Shown in pieces: positions 9,064 to 21,127 of a DNA stretch of 64,000 nucleotides. The translations under genes were made by a program, and so were the position numbers. The notes under the pieces are model-generated. The model was not told where the DNA came from. It saw only the letters and a list, made by a program, of their open reading frames with translations, and ran no database searches. Every line of letters starts with the position of its first letter. Positions within the stretch are counted from its first letter, which is position 1. The stretch spans positions 2,388,066 to 2,452,065 of the forward strand of contig NZ_AP027365.1 of NCBI RefSeq assembly GCF_030295995.1, read 5' to 3'. This DNA is from Thalassotalea hakodatensis (lineage in GTDB: Bacteria > Pseudomonadota > Gammaproteobacteria > Enterobacterales > Alteromonadaceae).

Positions 9064-11568
9064 ATGAGTTTATCTATAGAATTTAAGTATTCAATGCGCA
9101 TGTTGCTAAAAAAGCCGTTGTTTACTTCATTAACTATTTTAATCGTTGCCATAGGACTCGGTTTAACCGTTTATACTTTTTCATTATTAAACGGCTTGGT
9201 CTTCAAACCACTTTATTTAAATGGTGAAAAACAAATCGTCGCCATAGAAGCACAGTTTGATCACAACCATTTATCGCGCCGTGCAGCTGATCCATATCAC
9301 ATTAATTTAGCGGCAAAACAACTGGGCATTTTTGAAAATCATGGTTTTTTTACTGAGGGTACTACCTTCATTGGTGGAAACTCTAGCCAGTATTCAGCAC
9401 TCTTTACAGCCAAAAAAATGAACGCCAGCTATACCAGTGTCAACATTTTCGACATGACAGGTATACAACCATTACATGGAAGAGGCTTTATTCAAGATGA
9501 CTTTGTTGATGGTGCAGAGCCTGTGGTGGTACTTAGCTATAACGTATGGCAACAGTACTTTAATGCAGATCCAAAAGTCATTAACCAACAAGTTGCTCTT
9601 GATGCGATGCCAGGTAGAATAATTGGTGTGATGCCTGAAGGGTTTTCTTTTCCTGATAAAGCACAAATATGGCAACCATTAAATGAACGTATTGTTAACC
9701 CCGTAGAGGCAACTTTTAGTAGTTATTTGGCATTTGCCCGTTTAGCTGAAGGAGTCACCATAAAAGAAGCGCAAGCTGGTTTAGATACGATAAATCAACA
9801 AATTGCATCTTCCATAAAAGAAGACTTCAATTTTCGTATCCCAGATGATGGTAGATACTTAAATGTGTTGCCTTACAAACAAGCAAGTATTACCCAGTAT
9901 TACAACATTTTTATCGCCTTATTAATTGTTGTATTTCTCATTCTCTTACTTGCATGTATTAACGTGAGTAATTTATTACTCGCTCGCGTGAATGAAAGAA
10001 TTAAAGAAGTAGCTATTCGTTTAGCGCTGGGCATTCCACGTAAAAAACTCATGGTACAAATGCTTTGGGAAAGTGTGTTTATTTGTACCATTGGTGGTTT
10101 ACTCGCCCTGCTATTTGCTGCATACGGTATTGAACTTACCAACAATATGTTCAACCAAGCGTTTGCCATTAATCATGAAAAACCTTTTTGGTGGACATTA
10201 ACTATTGATAGTCAGGCTGTGGTCATTTTAGTATTCTCAATTATAGCTATGGTGTTAATTACTGGTCTTTTCCCTGCTTATAAAGCATTAAAAAGTGATT
10301 TTAATGCAGTAATACGTGACGGTACGCGCGGTGCATTAGGTAAAAAAGCAGCTAATGTTGGTAAAGCTTTGGTCATTTCTGAAATTGTTTTATCTTGTGT
10401 GGTGCTCGTAATGGCAACCGTTTTATTATCAACTGGCTATTTTGCAAGTAAAGCTGACTACGGCGTTGAAACGACTTCACGTTTAACTGCTCAGTTACAG
10501 TTGCCTCCAGAAAAATATCCGGTAAGACGTGATACCGAGCATGATTATCAAGACCGTATCAATCGCTCACAAGTTTTTTATCGAATTAAAAGCGCCATAG
10601 ACGCCATGCCTAACATTAATGCAAGTGCCATGATGACTCAATTGCCTGGTACAGGTGAAGGTACTAGTTTCTTTGAAATTGAAGGTAGAGCTGCCGCTAT
10701 TTATAATGAAAATCCTTACAGTAATAATGAATTAATAGCCAGTGACTCTTGGCGAGCCTTGGGTATGAAAGTCATTCAAGGACGAGACTTTGATCACCGT
10801 GATGCCGAAAATGGTGCGCTTAGTATTATTATTAATCAATCAATCGCAAGCGCTTTCTTCCCTGATGGTGATGCCGTAGGAAAACGAGTAAGACGCGCCG
10901 GTAGAAATGGCCAGCGTGGTGATTGGTTTACTATTGTTGGTGTAGTGTCTGATACCTTCCATGGTTCAACAATGAGCTCGTCAAGTGCTTCATATAACTC
11001 GTATCACTCTATGGACAACATAGGACCAATGAGACAGTACATTGCCGTACATTACACCGGTGATCAAAGAACAGCGACCGAAGCCCTAATGCAAGCCATT
11101 GCAAGTGTTGATTCTGATGTCGGTATCTATCATATTCAAACTTACGATAATTTGATCCAACAGCCGATGAAATTGTTACTCTCGGTCAGTAAAATATTTT
11201 TGTTCTGTGGTATTGTAGCTGTGATTTTGGCGGCAAGCGGAATATATGCGATGGCTTCAAACAGCATATTGACTCGAACACAGGAAATCGGTGTTCGTCG
11301 TGCGATTGGTGCACCTGACAAAAAAATTATGCTTATGTTTTTAAAGCAGGCTGCAACACAATTATTTATTGGATTAGCATTAGGTATTACTCTATCTATT
11401 GTACTAACAGATTATATGTCTAATACCATTGTGATCAATCCTGAAAGCTATGGTATAGCGCTGGTTGGAATTCCATTATTAATTACATTTATGGTGATAA
11501 TAGCTACCTATATTCCATCGCGTTCAATTTTGCGATTGGAACCAAGCGACGCATTACATTATGATTAA
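9064..11568 (+). CDS. MacB/FtsX-like ABC transporter permease
   Basis: This 834-aa inner-membrane protein contains two FtsX-type repeats. One membrane segment near residues 20-45 is followed by a large periplasmic MacB_PCD domain, then three segments (about 280-410). A second single segment (about 430-455), periplasmic domain and three C-terminal segments (about 715-825) repeat the pattern. This double form is typical of permeases paired with a separate ATPase and an HlyD adaptor. Such systems export peptides, lipids or antimicrobials, and the substrate here is unknown. It is the last gene before the hairpin at 11593-11609. AGGAT lies ahead of the ATG. Confidence 0.88.
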   Translation: MSLSIEFKYSMRMLLKKPLFTSLTILIVAIGLGLTVYTFSLLNGLVFKPLYLNGEKQIVAIEAQFDHNHLSRRAADPYHINLAAKQLGIFENHGFFTEGTTFIGGNSSQYSALFTAKKMNASYTSVNIFDMTGIQPLHGRGFIQDDFVDGAEPVVVLSYNVWQQYFNADPKVINQQVALDAMPGRIIGVMPEGFSFPDKAQIWQPLNERIVNPVEATFSSYLAFARLAEGVTIKEAQAGLDTINQQIASSIKEDFNFRIPDDGRYLNVLPYKQASITQYYNIFIALLIVVFLILLLACINVSNLLLARVNERIKEVAIRLALGIPRKKLMVQMLWESVFICTIGGLLALLFAAYGIELTNNMFNQAFAINHEKPFWWTLTIDSQAVVILVFSIIAMVLITGLFPAYKALKSDFNAVIRDGTRGALGKKAANVGKALVISEIVLSCVVLVMATVLLSTGYFASKADYGVETTSRLTAQLQLPPEKYPVRRDTEHDYQDRINRSQVFYRIKSAIDAMPNINASAMMTQLPGTGEGTSFFEIEGRAAAIYNENPYSNNELIASDSWRALGMKVIQGRDFDHRDAENGALSIIINQSIASAFFPDGDAVGKRVRRAGRNGQRGDWFTIVGVVSDTFHGSTMSSSSASYNSYHSMDNIGPMRQYIAVHYTGDQRTATEALMQAIASVDSDVGIYHIQTYDNLIQQPMKLLLSVSKIFLFCGIVAVILAASGIYAMASNSILTRTQEIGVRRAIGAPDKKIMLMFLKQAATQLFIGLALGITLSIVLTDYMSNTIVINPESYGIALVGIPLLITFMVIIATYIPSRSILRLEPSDALHYD

Positions 11569-11592
11569 TAAAAAGTAGTAATACTTAAAAAT

Positions 11593-11613
11593 GGCGGTCA
11601 TTGACCGCCTTTC
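11593..11613 (+). terminator. Intrinsic terminator after the exporter operon
   Basis: GGCGGTC (11593-11599) and GACCGCC (11603-11609) form a 7-bp stem with a 3-nt loop followed by TTTCT. It may terminate or attenuate transcription between the exporter genes and the downstream two-component genes, allowing different expression levels. Confidence 0.65.
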
Positions 11614-11663
11614 TATTGTTAACAATGTCTTTAGCAACAAGCAGTAAAGTGATTGAAAATATA

Positions 11664-13037
11664 ATGAACCATTCAAAACCGAGTATTTTAATCGCCGATG
11701 ACGATGAAAACGTGCTTTCAGCATTGACGCTTGCGTTAAAGTGTGAAAATTATCAAATAAACAAGGCAACAACACCTCATCAGGTAATCACCCTTTTATC
11801 GCGCAAACAGTTTTCTTGCTTATTGCTTGATTTAAATTATACCCAAGACACCACTTCTGGCTCTGAGGGTATGCAACTAATTGAAGCTATACGTAACATT
11901 GATAGCCATGTGCCAATTATTGCAATGACAGGTTACAGTAGTGTAGATATTGCCGTTGAAATGATGAAACTTGGCGCAAATGATTTTATCGAAAAGCCAT
12001 GGAGAAATGCGCAACTAAGCAATAAAATAAAGCAACAAATTGAACGAGTAAACATTGTTCGAAGAAATGAAAAGCTATCGCAAACTAACGCCCTGCTGAC
12101 CAATAAACAACAAGGTGTTATTGCACACTCTGCTGAGATGCGCCAAGTACTAACACAAATAGAGCGCATAGCAGTCAGCGATATGAATGTATTATTTACC
12201 GGCGAAAATGGTACCGGTAAATCTATGCTAGCACATTATTTACACCAACATTCAACGCGAAATAACAACAGCTTTATTGCTGTCAATATGGGAGCGATCA
12301 CTGAATCTTTATTTGAAAGCGAAATGTTTGGTCACGTAAAAGGTGCATTCACTGACGCAAAGGAAGATCGTATAGGTCGATTTGAACTCGCATCACAAGG
12401 CACTTTATTTTTGGATGAAATCGCCAATATTAATCTTAACCAACAAGCAAAATTACTTCACATTTTAGAAGAATGTAAGTTTGAACGTGTTGGTTCTCAT
12501 ATCACTTTAGAGGCTGACGTAAGAGTTATTTCTGCAACCAATGCCAACCTTGAGCAATTAGTTATTGAAAAGCTGTTTAGGCAAGACTTATTGTATCGAT
12601 TAAACACGGTAGAAATTCGTATCCCGTCACTAAAAGAACGCGTTGATGACATTATTCCTCTCGCAACGTACTTTATAGAACAATTTTGCCAAAAATATCG
12701 TATGCCGACAAAAACGTTAAGCACGGAAGCAGCACAGGCGATGATGTATTATCAGTGGCCAGGAAATATACGTGAGTTAAGCCATACCATTGAACGAGCG
12801 TTATTTTTGTCGCCTGAACAGGTCATTCAGTTAACCGATTTAAATTTACCTACAAATAAGGCGACCATTAGCCAATCTTTACAAGAGAAAACCCTTGAAG
12901 ACATAGAAAAGCAAATTATTATTGAACGTTTACAACGCTTTGGGCATGATCCACACAATACTGCAAAATCACTAGGGCTATCTCGAAGTTCTTATTACCG
13001 TAGGCTTGAAAAATACCAATTAACTAACGTTCAATGA
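11664..13037 (+). CDS. NtrC-family sigma-54-dependent response regulator
   Basis: The 457-aa protein has a receiver domain (acidic pocket ADDDE at 11-15, phospho-acceptor Asp56 in LLLDLNY), an AAA+ domain with Walker A GENGTGKS (180-187) and Walker B TLFLDE (247-252), and a C-terminal Fis-type helix-turn-helix (about 425-450). The sigma-54 contact loop reads GAFTDA (227-232) instead of the classical GAFTGA. I start at ATG 11664 because it gives a normal receiver N-terminus; further upstream starts lie next to or in the terminator. The gene overlaps the kinase gene by 4 bp. It probably activates the exporter promoter at 6961. Confidence 0.88.
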   Translation: MNHSKPSILIADDDENVLSALTLALKCENYQINKATTPHQVITLLSRKQFSCLLLDLNYTQDTTSGSEGMQLIEAIRNIDSHVPIIAMTGYSSVDIAVEMMKLGANDFIEKPWRNAQLSNKIKQQIERVNIVRRNEKLSQTNALLTNKQQGVIAHSAEMRQVLTQIERIAVSDMNVLFTGENGTGKSMLAHYLHQHSTRNNNSFIAVNMGAITESLFESEMFGHVKGAFTDAKEDRIGRFELASQGTLFLDEIANINLNQQAKLLHILEECKFERVGSHITLEADVRVISATNANLEQLVIEKLFRQDLLYRLNTVEIRIPSLKERVDDIIPLATYFIEQFCQKYRMPTKTLSTEAAQAMMYYQWPGNIRELSHTIERALFLSPEQVIQLTDLNLPTNKATISQSLQEKTLEDIEKQIIIERLQRFGHDPHNTAKSLGLSRSSYYRRLEKYQLTNVQ

Positions 13038-14368
13038 CCCATAAAGCTGCATCAACTTCATTCGAAAATAAACTGACTCAACAAAGTTTATATATTTCTT
13101 TAGTACCAACTTTATTGTTACTGATATTACTTTGGCAAACATCATTATCGTTTTATCTAAAAATCATCATCGCTATCTTCACCATAGCGTTTGTTGCGAT
13201 CGGTAATTTATTAATTTGGCGACGCATTCGAAACCAATTGCGTACCACAACGAACCTTGTAGAAGCATTAATCACCGGTGATACCACCATGCGACCAAGC
13301 TCTGCCATTAATAGCGGAGCGCTATCTGAACTTAATTTGGTGATCAACACAGCTGCTATTCAGTTAGCGGAACAACGTTTAGTTTCTAAGGAACACCACA
13401 TTGCGATGGCAAAGGTATTAGAGCACATTAACGTTGCTGTAATTTGTTTAGATGAACATGCTGTTGTCACGTTACTAAACCCAAAAGCCAAGCAACTGTT
13501 TGCGCTGCAAGATGAAATGATAGGCATGCCGGCACGAAGTTTCGGTATTGATAAATCATTATTAGCACAACATGTTCAGCAAGTGGTTACAATAACCACA
13601 GATAAAATAGAAAAACGAGTATACCTCCAAACAGATAGCTACCGACTGTATGGTAAAACGTATACCTTACTGTTTCTAAATGATGTACAAAAATTATTGC
13701 AAAATGAAGAACGCGTTGCATGGCAACGTTTACTAAGAGTACTCAGTCATGAAATTAATAATTCACTCGCCCCCATCGCTTCAATTGGTGAATCACTAAC
13801 ACAAATGGTTACCACGGCGAAAATGGAAGCTGAATTATCTCATGATCTTAACGATGGTTTACGGATCATGACAGAAAGAGCGTTAACCTTAAACGGCTTT
13901 ATTAAGCAATATCAATCATTAACGCACCTACCTACGCCTGAAAAAGCCACTTTTTCAATAATGCGCTTTGTTCATGATCATCGTGAATTATTTCCAGAAG
14001 CCGCCATTGAAATAAACACAAACAATGATATAGAAGTTTTTGCAGACAAAAGTCAACTATCACAAGTAGTGGTCAATTTATTAACAAACGCAATTCAAGC
14101 CTGCGCTTCACATGAACATTGTCATATCGAACTCAGTTGGCAAGTTAACAACGACACTGTACACATAATTATTTGCGATAACGGTGATGGTATAAAAAAC
14201 CCTGACAATATTTTTGTGCCATTTTACACGACTAAAAAGCATGGTAGCGGTATAGGTTTAGTGTTATGCCGTCAAATTATGTTTAATCACGGTGGTGATT
14301 TAACCTTGACGAATAGACAACTGCAAACGGGTGCAGTTGCCACTATTTCATTACCAACGACAGTATGA
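13034..14368 (+). CDS. NtrY-like sensor histidine kinase
   Basis: This 444-aa kinase has two closely spaced N-terminal membrane segments (about 18-62) with almost no periplasmic loop, then a PAS-like domain (about 125-215). The HisKA box follows with the phospho-acceptor His in VLSHEINNSLAP (about 240). The HATPase domain carries the N box (NLLTNAIQA) and glycine boxes (DNGDGI, GSGIGL). The minimal periplasmic loop suggests it senses a signal in the membrane or cytoplasm. Its ATG overlaps the regulator stop codon (ATGA), implying translational coupling and a cognate pair. Confidence 0.87.
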   Translation: MTHKAASTSFENKLTQQSLYISLVPTLLLLILLWQTSLSFYLKIIIAIFTIAFVAIGNLLIWRRIRNQLRTTTNLVEALITGDTTMRPSSAINSGALSELNLVINTAAIQLAEQRLVSKEHHIAMAKVLEHINVAVICLDEHAVVTLLNPKAKQLFALQDEMIGMPARSFGIDKSLLAQHVQQVVTITTDKIEKRVYLQTDSYRLYGKTYTLLFLNDVQKLLQNEERVAWQRLLRVLSHEINNSLAPIASIGESLTQMVTTAKMEAELSHDLNDGLRIMTERALTLNGFIKQYQSLTHLPTPEKATFSIMRFVHDHRELFPEAAIEINTNNDIEVFADKSQLSQVVVNLLTNAIQACASHEHCHIELSWQVNNDTVHIIICDNGDGIKNPDNIFVPFYTTKKHGSGIGLVLCRQIMFNHGGDLTLTNRQLQTGAVATISLPTTV

Positions 14369-14448
14369 TCATTACTTTAATTGCAATGAATTGGGCAGCA
14401 TCAACAATTAACGCTAGCGAAAAATTTCTCAACCTCTAAAATAGAGGG

Positions 14449-15123
14449 ATGAAACAAGAATACTCAAGAACTTCACGTAAAACCGCCACAACCAAAAAGC
14501 GGCTACCCAATCCACGTTTACGTCAGAGCAAAAAAGTTAGTAAACCACCCCTTGCAGAAAAAGATCGTATAATTGTGCTGTTAAACAAACCGTTTAATGT
14601 GCTCAGCCAGTTTAGTGATAATAACGAATTACATCACGAAAGCCGACAATCATTAAAAGCCTTTGTGCCCATTAAAGATGTTTATCCTGCAGGACGTTTA
14701 GATCGTGACAGCGAAGGTTTATTACTATTAACCAATGATGGAAAATTACAGCATAAGCTGGCTAACCCAAGACAAAAAACAGAAAAAACCTACTGGGCAC
14801 AAGTAGAAGGTGCTCCAACAGAGCAAGATATTCAACAATTAAGAGACGGTATTACGCTTAAAGACGGAGATACCTTACCTGCGAAAGTTAGCATTATTAA
14901 AGAGCCTACAATTTGGCCAAGAACTCCACCCATACGTGAGCGTGCAAACATTCCAACGACCTGGTTAGAAATAAAAATTACAGAAGGACGTAATCGACAA
15001 GTTCGCCGAATGACAGCACATATTGGCTTTCCTACGCTGAGATTGATCAGATACGCCATTGGTAACTACACCATTGAAGGCATTAAAAACGGTGAATATA
15101 AGGAAATAAACCCTCATGGATAA
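14449..15123 (+). CDS. rluE: 23S rRNA pseudouridine2457 synthase RluE
   Basis: This 224-aa RsuA-family pseudouridine synthase has the catalytic motif [17 protein letters not shown] with Asp85, the [11 protein letters not shown] block near residues 45-55, and the GRNRQVRRM motif near 185. It lacks an S4 domain and has a basic N-terminal tail instead, as in RluE, which modifies U2457 of 23S rRNA in E. coli. It overlaps nudJ by 8 bp, the same pairing as in enterobacteria. Confidence 0.9.
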   Translation: MKQEYSRTSRKTATTKKRLPNPRLRQSKKVSKPPLAEKDRIIVLLNKPFNVLSQFSDNNELHHESRQSLKAFVPIKDVYPAGRLDRDSEGLLLLTNDGKLQHKLANPRQKTEKTYWAQVEGAPTEQDIQQLRDGITLKDGDTLPAKVSIIKEPTIWPRTPPIRERANIPTTWLEIKITEGRNRQVRRMTAHIGFPTLRLIRYAIGNYTIEGIKNGEYKEINPHG

Positions 15124-15607
15124 TACAACACTACTTATGCAACTGGACCACGGTAGCCAACAATTTAAACCTAATACAACGGTTGCAGCAGTCATTTATG
15201 CTGAAGATAAATTCTTATTGGTTGAAGAAAAAGAAAAGGGTAAAACCGTTTATAATCAACCTGCTGGACATTTAGAAGCTGATGAAAATTTAATATCAGC
15301 TTGCAGCAGAGAATTATATGAAGAAACAGGTTTAGCATTAACCCCTGACTACTGCTCAGGCATTTACTACTTCCATCGACCCGAATTAAACCTGTATTTT
15401 TTAAGGTTTTGTTTTGTGAAAACATTAAATAAAATTCAAACATGCACACCACACGACAATGAAATCATTGCTTGTCATTGGTTCACTTACGAACAAATAA
15501 TTGAAAGAAAGCAACAACTGCGCAGCCCTATGGTACTGCAATGTATCGATGACTTCTTGTCTGAACAAAAAATTCCGTTGTCGTTACTAAGTTCTAACCT
15601 TCAATAA
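15116..15607 (+). CDS. nudJ: Nudix phosphatase NudJ
   Basis: This 163-aa Nudix hydrolase carries the Nudix box from G51 to L73 ([20 protein letters not shown], then TGL), fitting GX5EX7REUXEEXGU. E. coli NudJ hydrolyses thiamine pyrophosphate, HMP-pyrophosphate and nucleoside di- and triphosphates. Assignment rests on sequence and on location directly after rluE and upstream of mnmA. The start codon lies inside the end of rluE, consistent with coupling. Confidence 0.88.
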   Translation: MDNTTLLMQLDHGSQQFKPNTTVAAVIYAEDKFLLVEEKEKGKTVYNQPAGHLEADENLISACSRELYEETGLALTPDYCSGIYYFHRPELNLYFLRFCFVKTLNKIQTCTPHDNEIIACHWFTYEQIIERKQQLRSPMVLQCIDDFLSEQKIPLSLLSSNLQ

Positions 15608-15715
15608 AAACATTGCTAAATCAAAAAAATTGTATAAATTAAGAACATATGCTGTTGATTTATAAATCACTTACGTACTTGATAATAAAATGAACAGCGA
15701 ATAAAAGGAGATGAT

Positions 15716-16561
15716 ATGGGATTCAGTCGATTAGTCGCTATTTTTATTATTACTAGCACCTTATTATTGCCTATTAGCCATGCAGCTAAACAACCGATTC
15801 AAATCAATATCGCGGCATTCGATAAAAACCATTTATTCAGGGAACAAGGACCTATAAGGCAGTTATTAACTGAACATGTAAAGACCTATTTACCGCAATA
15901 TCAACTAGCCTATGTTGATACAAGGTTTACCGAATTTTGGCATTCAGTTCAGCATCAAGAATCTATTTGTCACGTATTTGCCAATCCCCATATTAGTGAT
16001 TTAAACACAATTAAAAGTAAACGCGCAACGCTATTAACACCTATGCCAGCGGTAGTCATGCATAATCGTTCACTGAAAAAACTATCTTCGCAAAACAACG
16101 CCTCTGCTGAGGCTATTTTACAGCAAGAGAAGTTTGTTGGTGGTTATAATGCAGGCCGTCGCTACCCTACCTATTTACAACAGTTAATCGATGATAAAAT
16201 AAGCGATAGAAACTCATCTTTATTTGGCGGGCATTTCACCATACATCAACTGCACCAGCACACAAACGATGGCCAGCTTGATTATTTTATTGGCTTACCA
16301 CAAATTATGCCGACAATTTCAGGTATCAGTCTAAACGATTTCACTATTATTCCCTTTGAAGTACAAACACCTCAAGCATTGTATTTTGTCTGTAATGATT
16401 CCCCTAAACACAAAACGTTTTTACAACATTTTGATCGCACTGCCTTCCATTGGTATCATAATGCGCAATTTCATCAGATTTGGCAGCTTTTATTTCCATT
16501 AGACACCGCAAAAGAATTCCCGTTATTAAATCAATTTATTAATCAACAAATGCATGATTAA
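15716..16561 (+). CDS. Periplasmic solute-binding-like protein
   Basis: This 281-aa protein has a clear signal peptide (hydrophobic core LVAIFIITSTLLLPI, cleavage after SHA near residue 23). The mature part has the general layout of a type-2 periplasmic binding protein (SBP_bac_3-like), as in many conserved Alteromonadales proteins that sit alone without transporter genes. No permease genes are nearby, so a sensing or accessory role is as likely as import. GGAG precedes the ATG. It separates the rluE-nudJ pair from mnmA. Confidence 0.6.
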   Translation: MGFSRLVAIFIITSTLLLPISHAAKQPIQINIAAFDKNHLFREQGPIRQLLTEHVKTYLPQYQLAYVDTRFTEFWHSVQHQESICHVFANPHISDLNTIKSKRATLLTPMPAVVMHNRSLKKLSSQNNASAEAILQQEKFVGGYNAGRRYPTYLQQLIDDKISDRNSSLFGGHFTIHQLHQHTNDGQLDYFIGLPQIMPTISGISLNDFTIIPFEVQTPQALYFVCNDSPKHKTFLQHFDRTAFHWYHNAQFHQIWQLLFPLDTAKEFPLLNQFINQQMHD

Positions 16562-16644
16562 TTCAATATAATGTAATCGTCCATTCATTAAGAAAATTTA
16601 ATCTCGAAAGTTCGCACCTCGCTAGTGAATTTCTTTAGGATAAA

Positions 16645-16653
16645 TGCTACAAT
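16645..16653 (+). promoter_or_regulatory. Extended -10 promoter of mnmA
   Basis: TGCTACAAT is an extended -10 element (TGnTACAAT) about 40 bp before the mnmA start. No strong -35 hexamer is visible at the right distance, as is usual for extended -10 promoters. Confidence 0.45.
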
Positions 16654-16692
16654 CTCGCGCCATTTTTTAGCAAGTTTGATTAAATTTTCAAA

Positions 16693-17847
16693 ATGACCAA
16701 TAGCTGTTTAACTGCAAACTCACCCGACACACGCGCACCAAAAGACATTCGCGTAATTGTTGGTATGTCAGGTGGTGTTGATTCTTCCGTTTCTGCGTAC
16801 TTATTACAAGAACAAGGTTATCAAGTAGAAGGCTTGTTCATGAAAAACTGGGAAGAAGACGACACAGACGAATACTGTGCTGCAACAGAAGACTTAGAAG
16901 ATGCCCAGAAAGTATGCGAAAAACTAGGCATAAAATTACACACCATCAATTTTGCCACTGAATATTGGGACAATGTGTTTGAATACTTTCTTGCTGAATA
17001 CAAAGCAGGAAGAACACCAAACCCTGATATTATGTGTAACAAAGAAATCAAATTTAAAGCGTTTCTCGAATTCGCTTGCGAAGATTTAGGTGCAGATTAC
17101 ATTGCAACAGGACACTATGTTCAACGCGAATATCGCGATGGCCAATGGCATATGTTACGTGGCCTTGATCAAAATAAAGATCAAAGTTACTTTTTATATA
17201 CCTTAGATGAAAAACAGGTGGGGCAAACACTTTTTCCTGTTGGAAATATTGAAAAGCCGCAAGTACGTTCGATTGCTGAACAAGCTGATTTGATCACACA
17301 TAACAAAAAAGACAGTACGGGTATTTGTTTTATCGGTGAGCGCAAGTTCAAAGATTTTTTACAGCAATATTTACCTGCACAGCCTGGCAAAATAGAATCT
17401 GCTGAAGGTGATGTCATTGGTGAGCATGATGGTTTAATGTACCATACGCTTGGCCAAAGAAAAGGTTTACGCATTGGCGGCTTGTCAAATGCTGGTGAAG
17501 CTCCGTGGTATGTTGTTGATAAAGATTTAACACGTAACGTCTTAATTGTTGGTCAAGGTCATGATCACCCGCGTTTGTTTTCAACAGGCTTAATTGGTAA
17601 TCAGTTACATTTGATCAACCGGGAACCACTTACCGATTCTATCTCCTGTACAGTGAAAACGCGCTATCGACAGCAAGATGTGCCGTGTACCTTATCCCCT
17701 ATTAAACAAGATGATGAATATACCGATGAATATATCGTTACCTTTGAAACACCACAAAGTTCAGTAACACCTGGACAATCAGTGGTTTTTTATCAAGGTG
17801 ATGTTTGTTTAGGTGGCGGTATTATCAACACCTTAATTCGCCAATAA
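16693..17847 (+). CDS. mnmA: tRNA-uridine 2-sulfurtransferase MnmA
   Basis: MnmA installs the 2-thio group on U34 of tRNA-Lys, tRNA-Glu and tRNA-Gln. The 384-aa sequence has the ATP-pyrophosphatase loop SGGVDSS (26-32), catalytic Cys115 in [12 protein letters not shown] and Cys212 in [12 protein letters not shown], and the [13 protein letters not shown] motif. The length is slightly above average because of about 10 extra N-terminal residues, so a later start is possible. Its tRNA-Glu substrates are encoded at 61.5-62.3 kb. The next gene is hflD, 14 bp downstream. Confidence 0.95.
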   Translation: MTNSCLTANSPDTRAPKDIRVIVGMSGGVDSSVSAYLLQEQGYQVEGLFMKNWEEDDTDEYCAATEDLEDAQKVCEKLGIKLHTINFATEYWDNVFEYFLAEYKAGRTPNPDIMCNKEIKFKAFLEFACEDLGADYIATGHYVQREYRDGQWHMLRGLDQNKDQSYFLYTLDEKQVGQTLFPVGNIEKPQVRSIAEQADLITHNKKDSTGICFIGERKFKDFLQQYLPAQPGKIESAEGDVIGEHDGLMYHTLGQRKGLRIGGLSNAGEAPWYVVDKDLTRNVLIVGQGHDHPRLFSTGLIGNQLHLINREPLTDSISCTVKTRYRQQDVPCTLSPIKQDDEYTDEYIVTFETPQSSVTPGQSVVFYQGDVCLGGGIINTLIRQ

Positions 17848-17861
17848 CGTTGACGAACACT

Positions 17862-19876
<2,015 letters not shown>

Positions 19877-19892
19877 GCTTTATAAAATGTTG

Positions 19893-19920
19893 AAAAAAGG
19901 AACCTCAGGGTTCCTTTTTC
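19893..19920 (+). terminator. Intrinsic terminator after purB
   Basis: GGAACC (19899-19904) pairs with GGTTCC (19909-19914) across a TCAG loop. An A-run precedes it and a T-run (TTTTTC) follows. Confidence 0.85.
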
Positions 19921-19970
19921 TTTGCAGAAATGCCAATAGCTATTTGATCTAGAATGAACCAAGGAACACA

Positions 19971-21125
19971 GTGATGATGGAAATTTCTTGGGGTGACATA
20001 ACACCCGAAAAATTTTTACACGAATATTGGCAAAAAAAGCCATTGTTAATCAAACAAGCGGTAGCTAACTTTCAAGGCACTATCGAAGCAGATGAGCTTG
20101 CCGGCTTGGCTATGGAACAAGAAATAGAGTCCCGTATTATCAGTCATGATGGTAATAGTCAGTGGCAGGTTAAACATGGCCCCTTTACTGATTTTAATCA
20201 GTTTGGTGACAACAACTGGACTTTACTCGTTCAAGCCGTTAATAACTGGTCACGTGAGACTAACCAACTGTTATCTTTAGTTAATTTTATTCCTCGGTGG
20301 CGCGTCGATGATGTTATGGTGAGTTTTTCAACGCCTGACGGCGGTGTTGGTGCGCATTTAGACCAATACGATGTATTTATTTTACAAGGTGAAGGACGTC
20401 GTCGTTGGCAAGTAGGCGCACCTGATGAAAGCTTAACTACGTTATTACCACACCCTGATTTAAAACAAGTTTCAGCCTTTACGCCTATCATTGATGAAAT
20501 TACTGAGCCCGGTGATTTATTGTATATTCCACCTAATCATCCGCACAATGGCGTTGCGATTGAAAACTCATTAAATTTCTCAATCGGTTTTCAAGCACCA
20601 AGTAGCCAAGATCTTTGGTCTGGTTTTGCCGATATGTTAATTGACAAAAACCTCGGTGAAGCACGTTTTGCTGATCAAGATCGTAACATGTGTAACGATC
20701 CTAGTTTACTTGATGAAAATGACATTAATGGTTTACAGCAATTTATGCTTACGCAAGTCAAACAACCAGAAGTATTCAATGAATTTACAGGTAAGTTTTT
20801 AACCCAAAGTCATCACGCTCTTGAATTATTAATCCCAATGGAGCCATTTGAACCGTCATATGTTACGGAACTTTTAGATAACGATGACATACATTTAGCG
20901 CCTGTTTCTGGCGTTAAAGCATTGATAATTAATACCCCAACACCACAACTTTTTATCAATGGAGAGGTATTTCAATTAAGTGAGGAAACAAAACAACTCG
21001 CAATTAAATTAACAAAAAGCGAACCTTTGACTACAAAAGAGCTAAAAAGTTTCACCGTTTGTTTGAAAAACACACAATTGTTAACTAGTGTTTTAAATAA
21101 GGGGTATTGGTTCATCGAAGAGTAA
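19971..21125 (+). CDS. roxA: Ribosomal protein uL16 arginine 3-hydroxylase RoxA (YcfD)
   Basis: This 384-aa JmjC/cupin-4 oxygenase uses Fe(II) and 2-oxoglutarate to hydroxylate an arginine of ribosomal protein uL16. The metal facial triad is visible as H129-x-D131 in GAHLDQYD and a distal His near 192 in PPNHPHNG. The C-terminal part is the dimerisation and winged-helix region. The start lies in an ATGATG run, so the exact codon is uncertain by one. The gene ends 2 bp before the GNAT gene. Confidence 0.92.
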   Translation: MMMEISWGDITPEKFLHEYWQKKPLLIKQAVANFQGTIEADELAGLAMEQEIESRIISHDGNSQWQVKHGPFTDFNQFGDNNWTLLVQAVNNWSRETNQLLSLVNFIPRWRVDDVMVSFSTPDGGVGAHLDQYDVFILQGEGRRRWQVGAPDESLTTLLPHPDLKQVSAFTPIIDEITEPGDLLYIPPNHPHNGVAIENSLNFSIGFQAPSSQDLWSGFADMLIDKNLGEARFADQDRNMCNDPSLLDENDINGLQQFMLTQVKQPEVFNEFTGKFLTQSHHALELLIPMEPFEPSYVTELLDNDDIHLAPVSGVKALIINTPTPQLFINGEVFQLSEETKQLAIKLTKSEPLTTKELKSFTVCLKNTQLLTSVLNKGYWFIEE

Positions 21126-21127
21126 GC

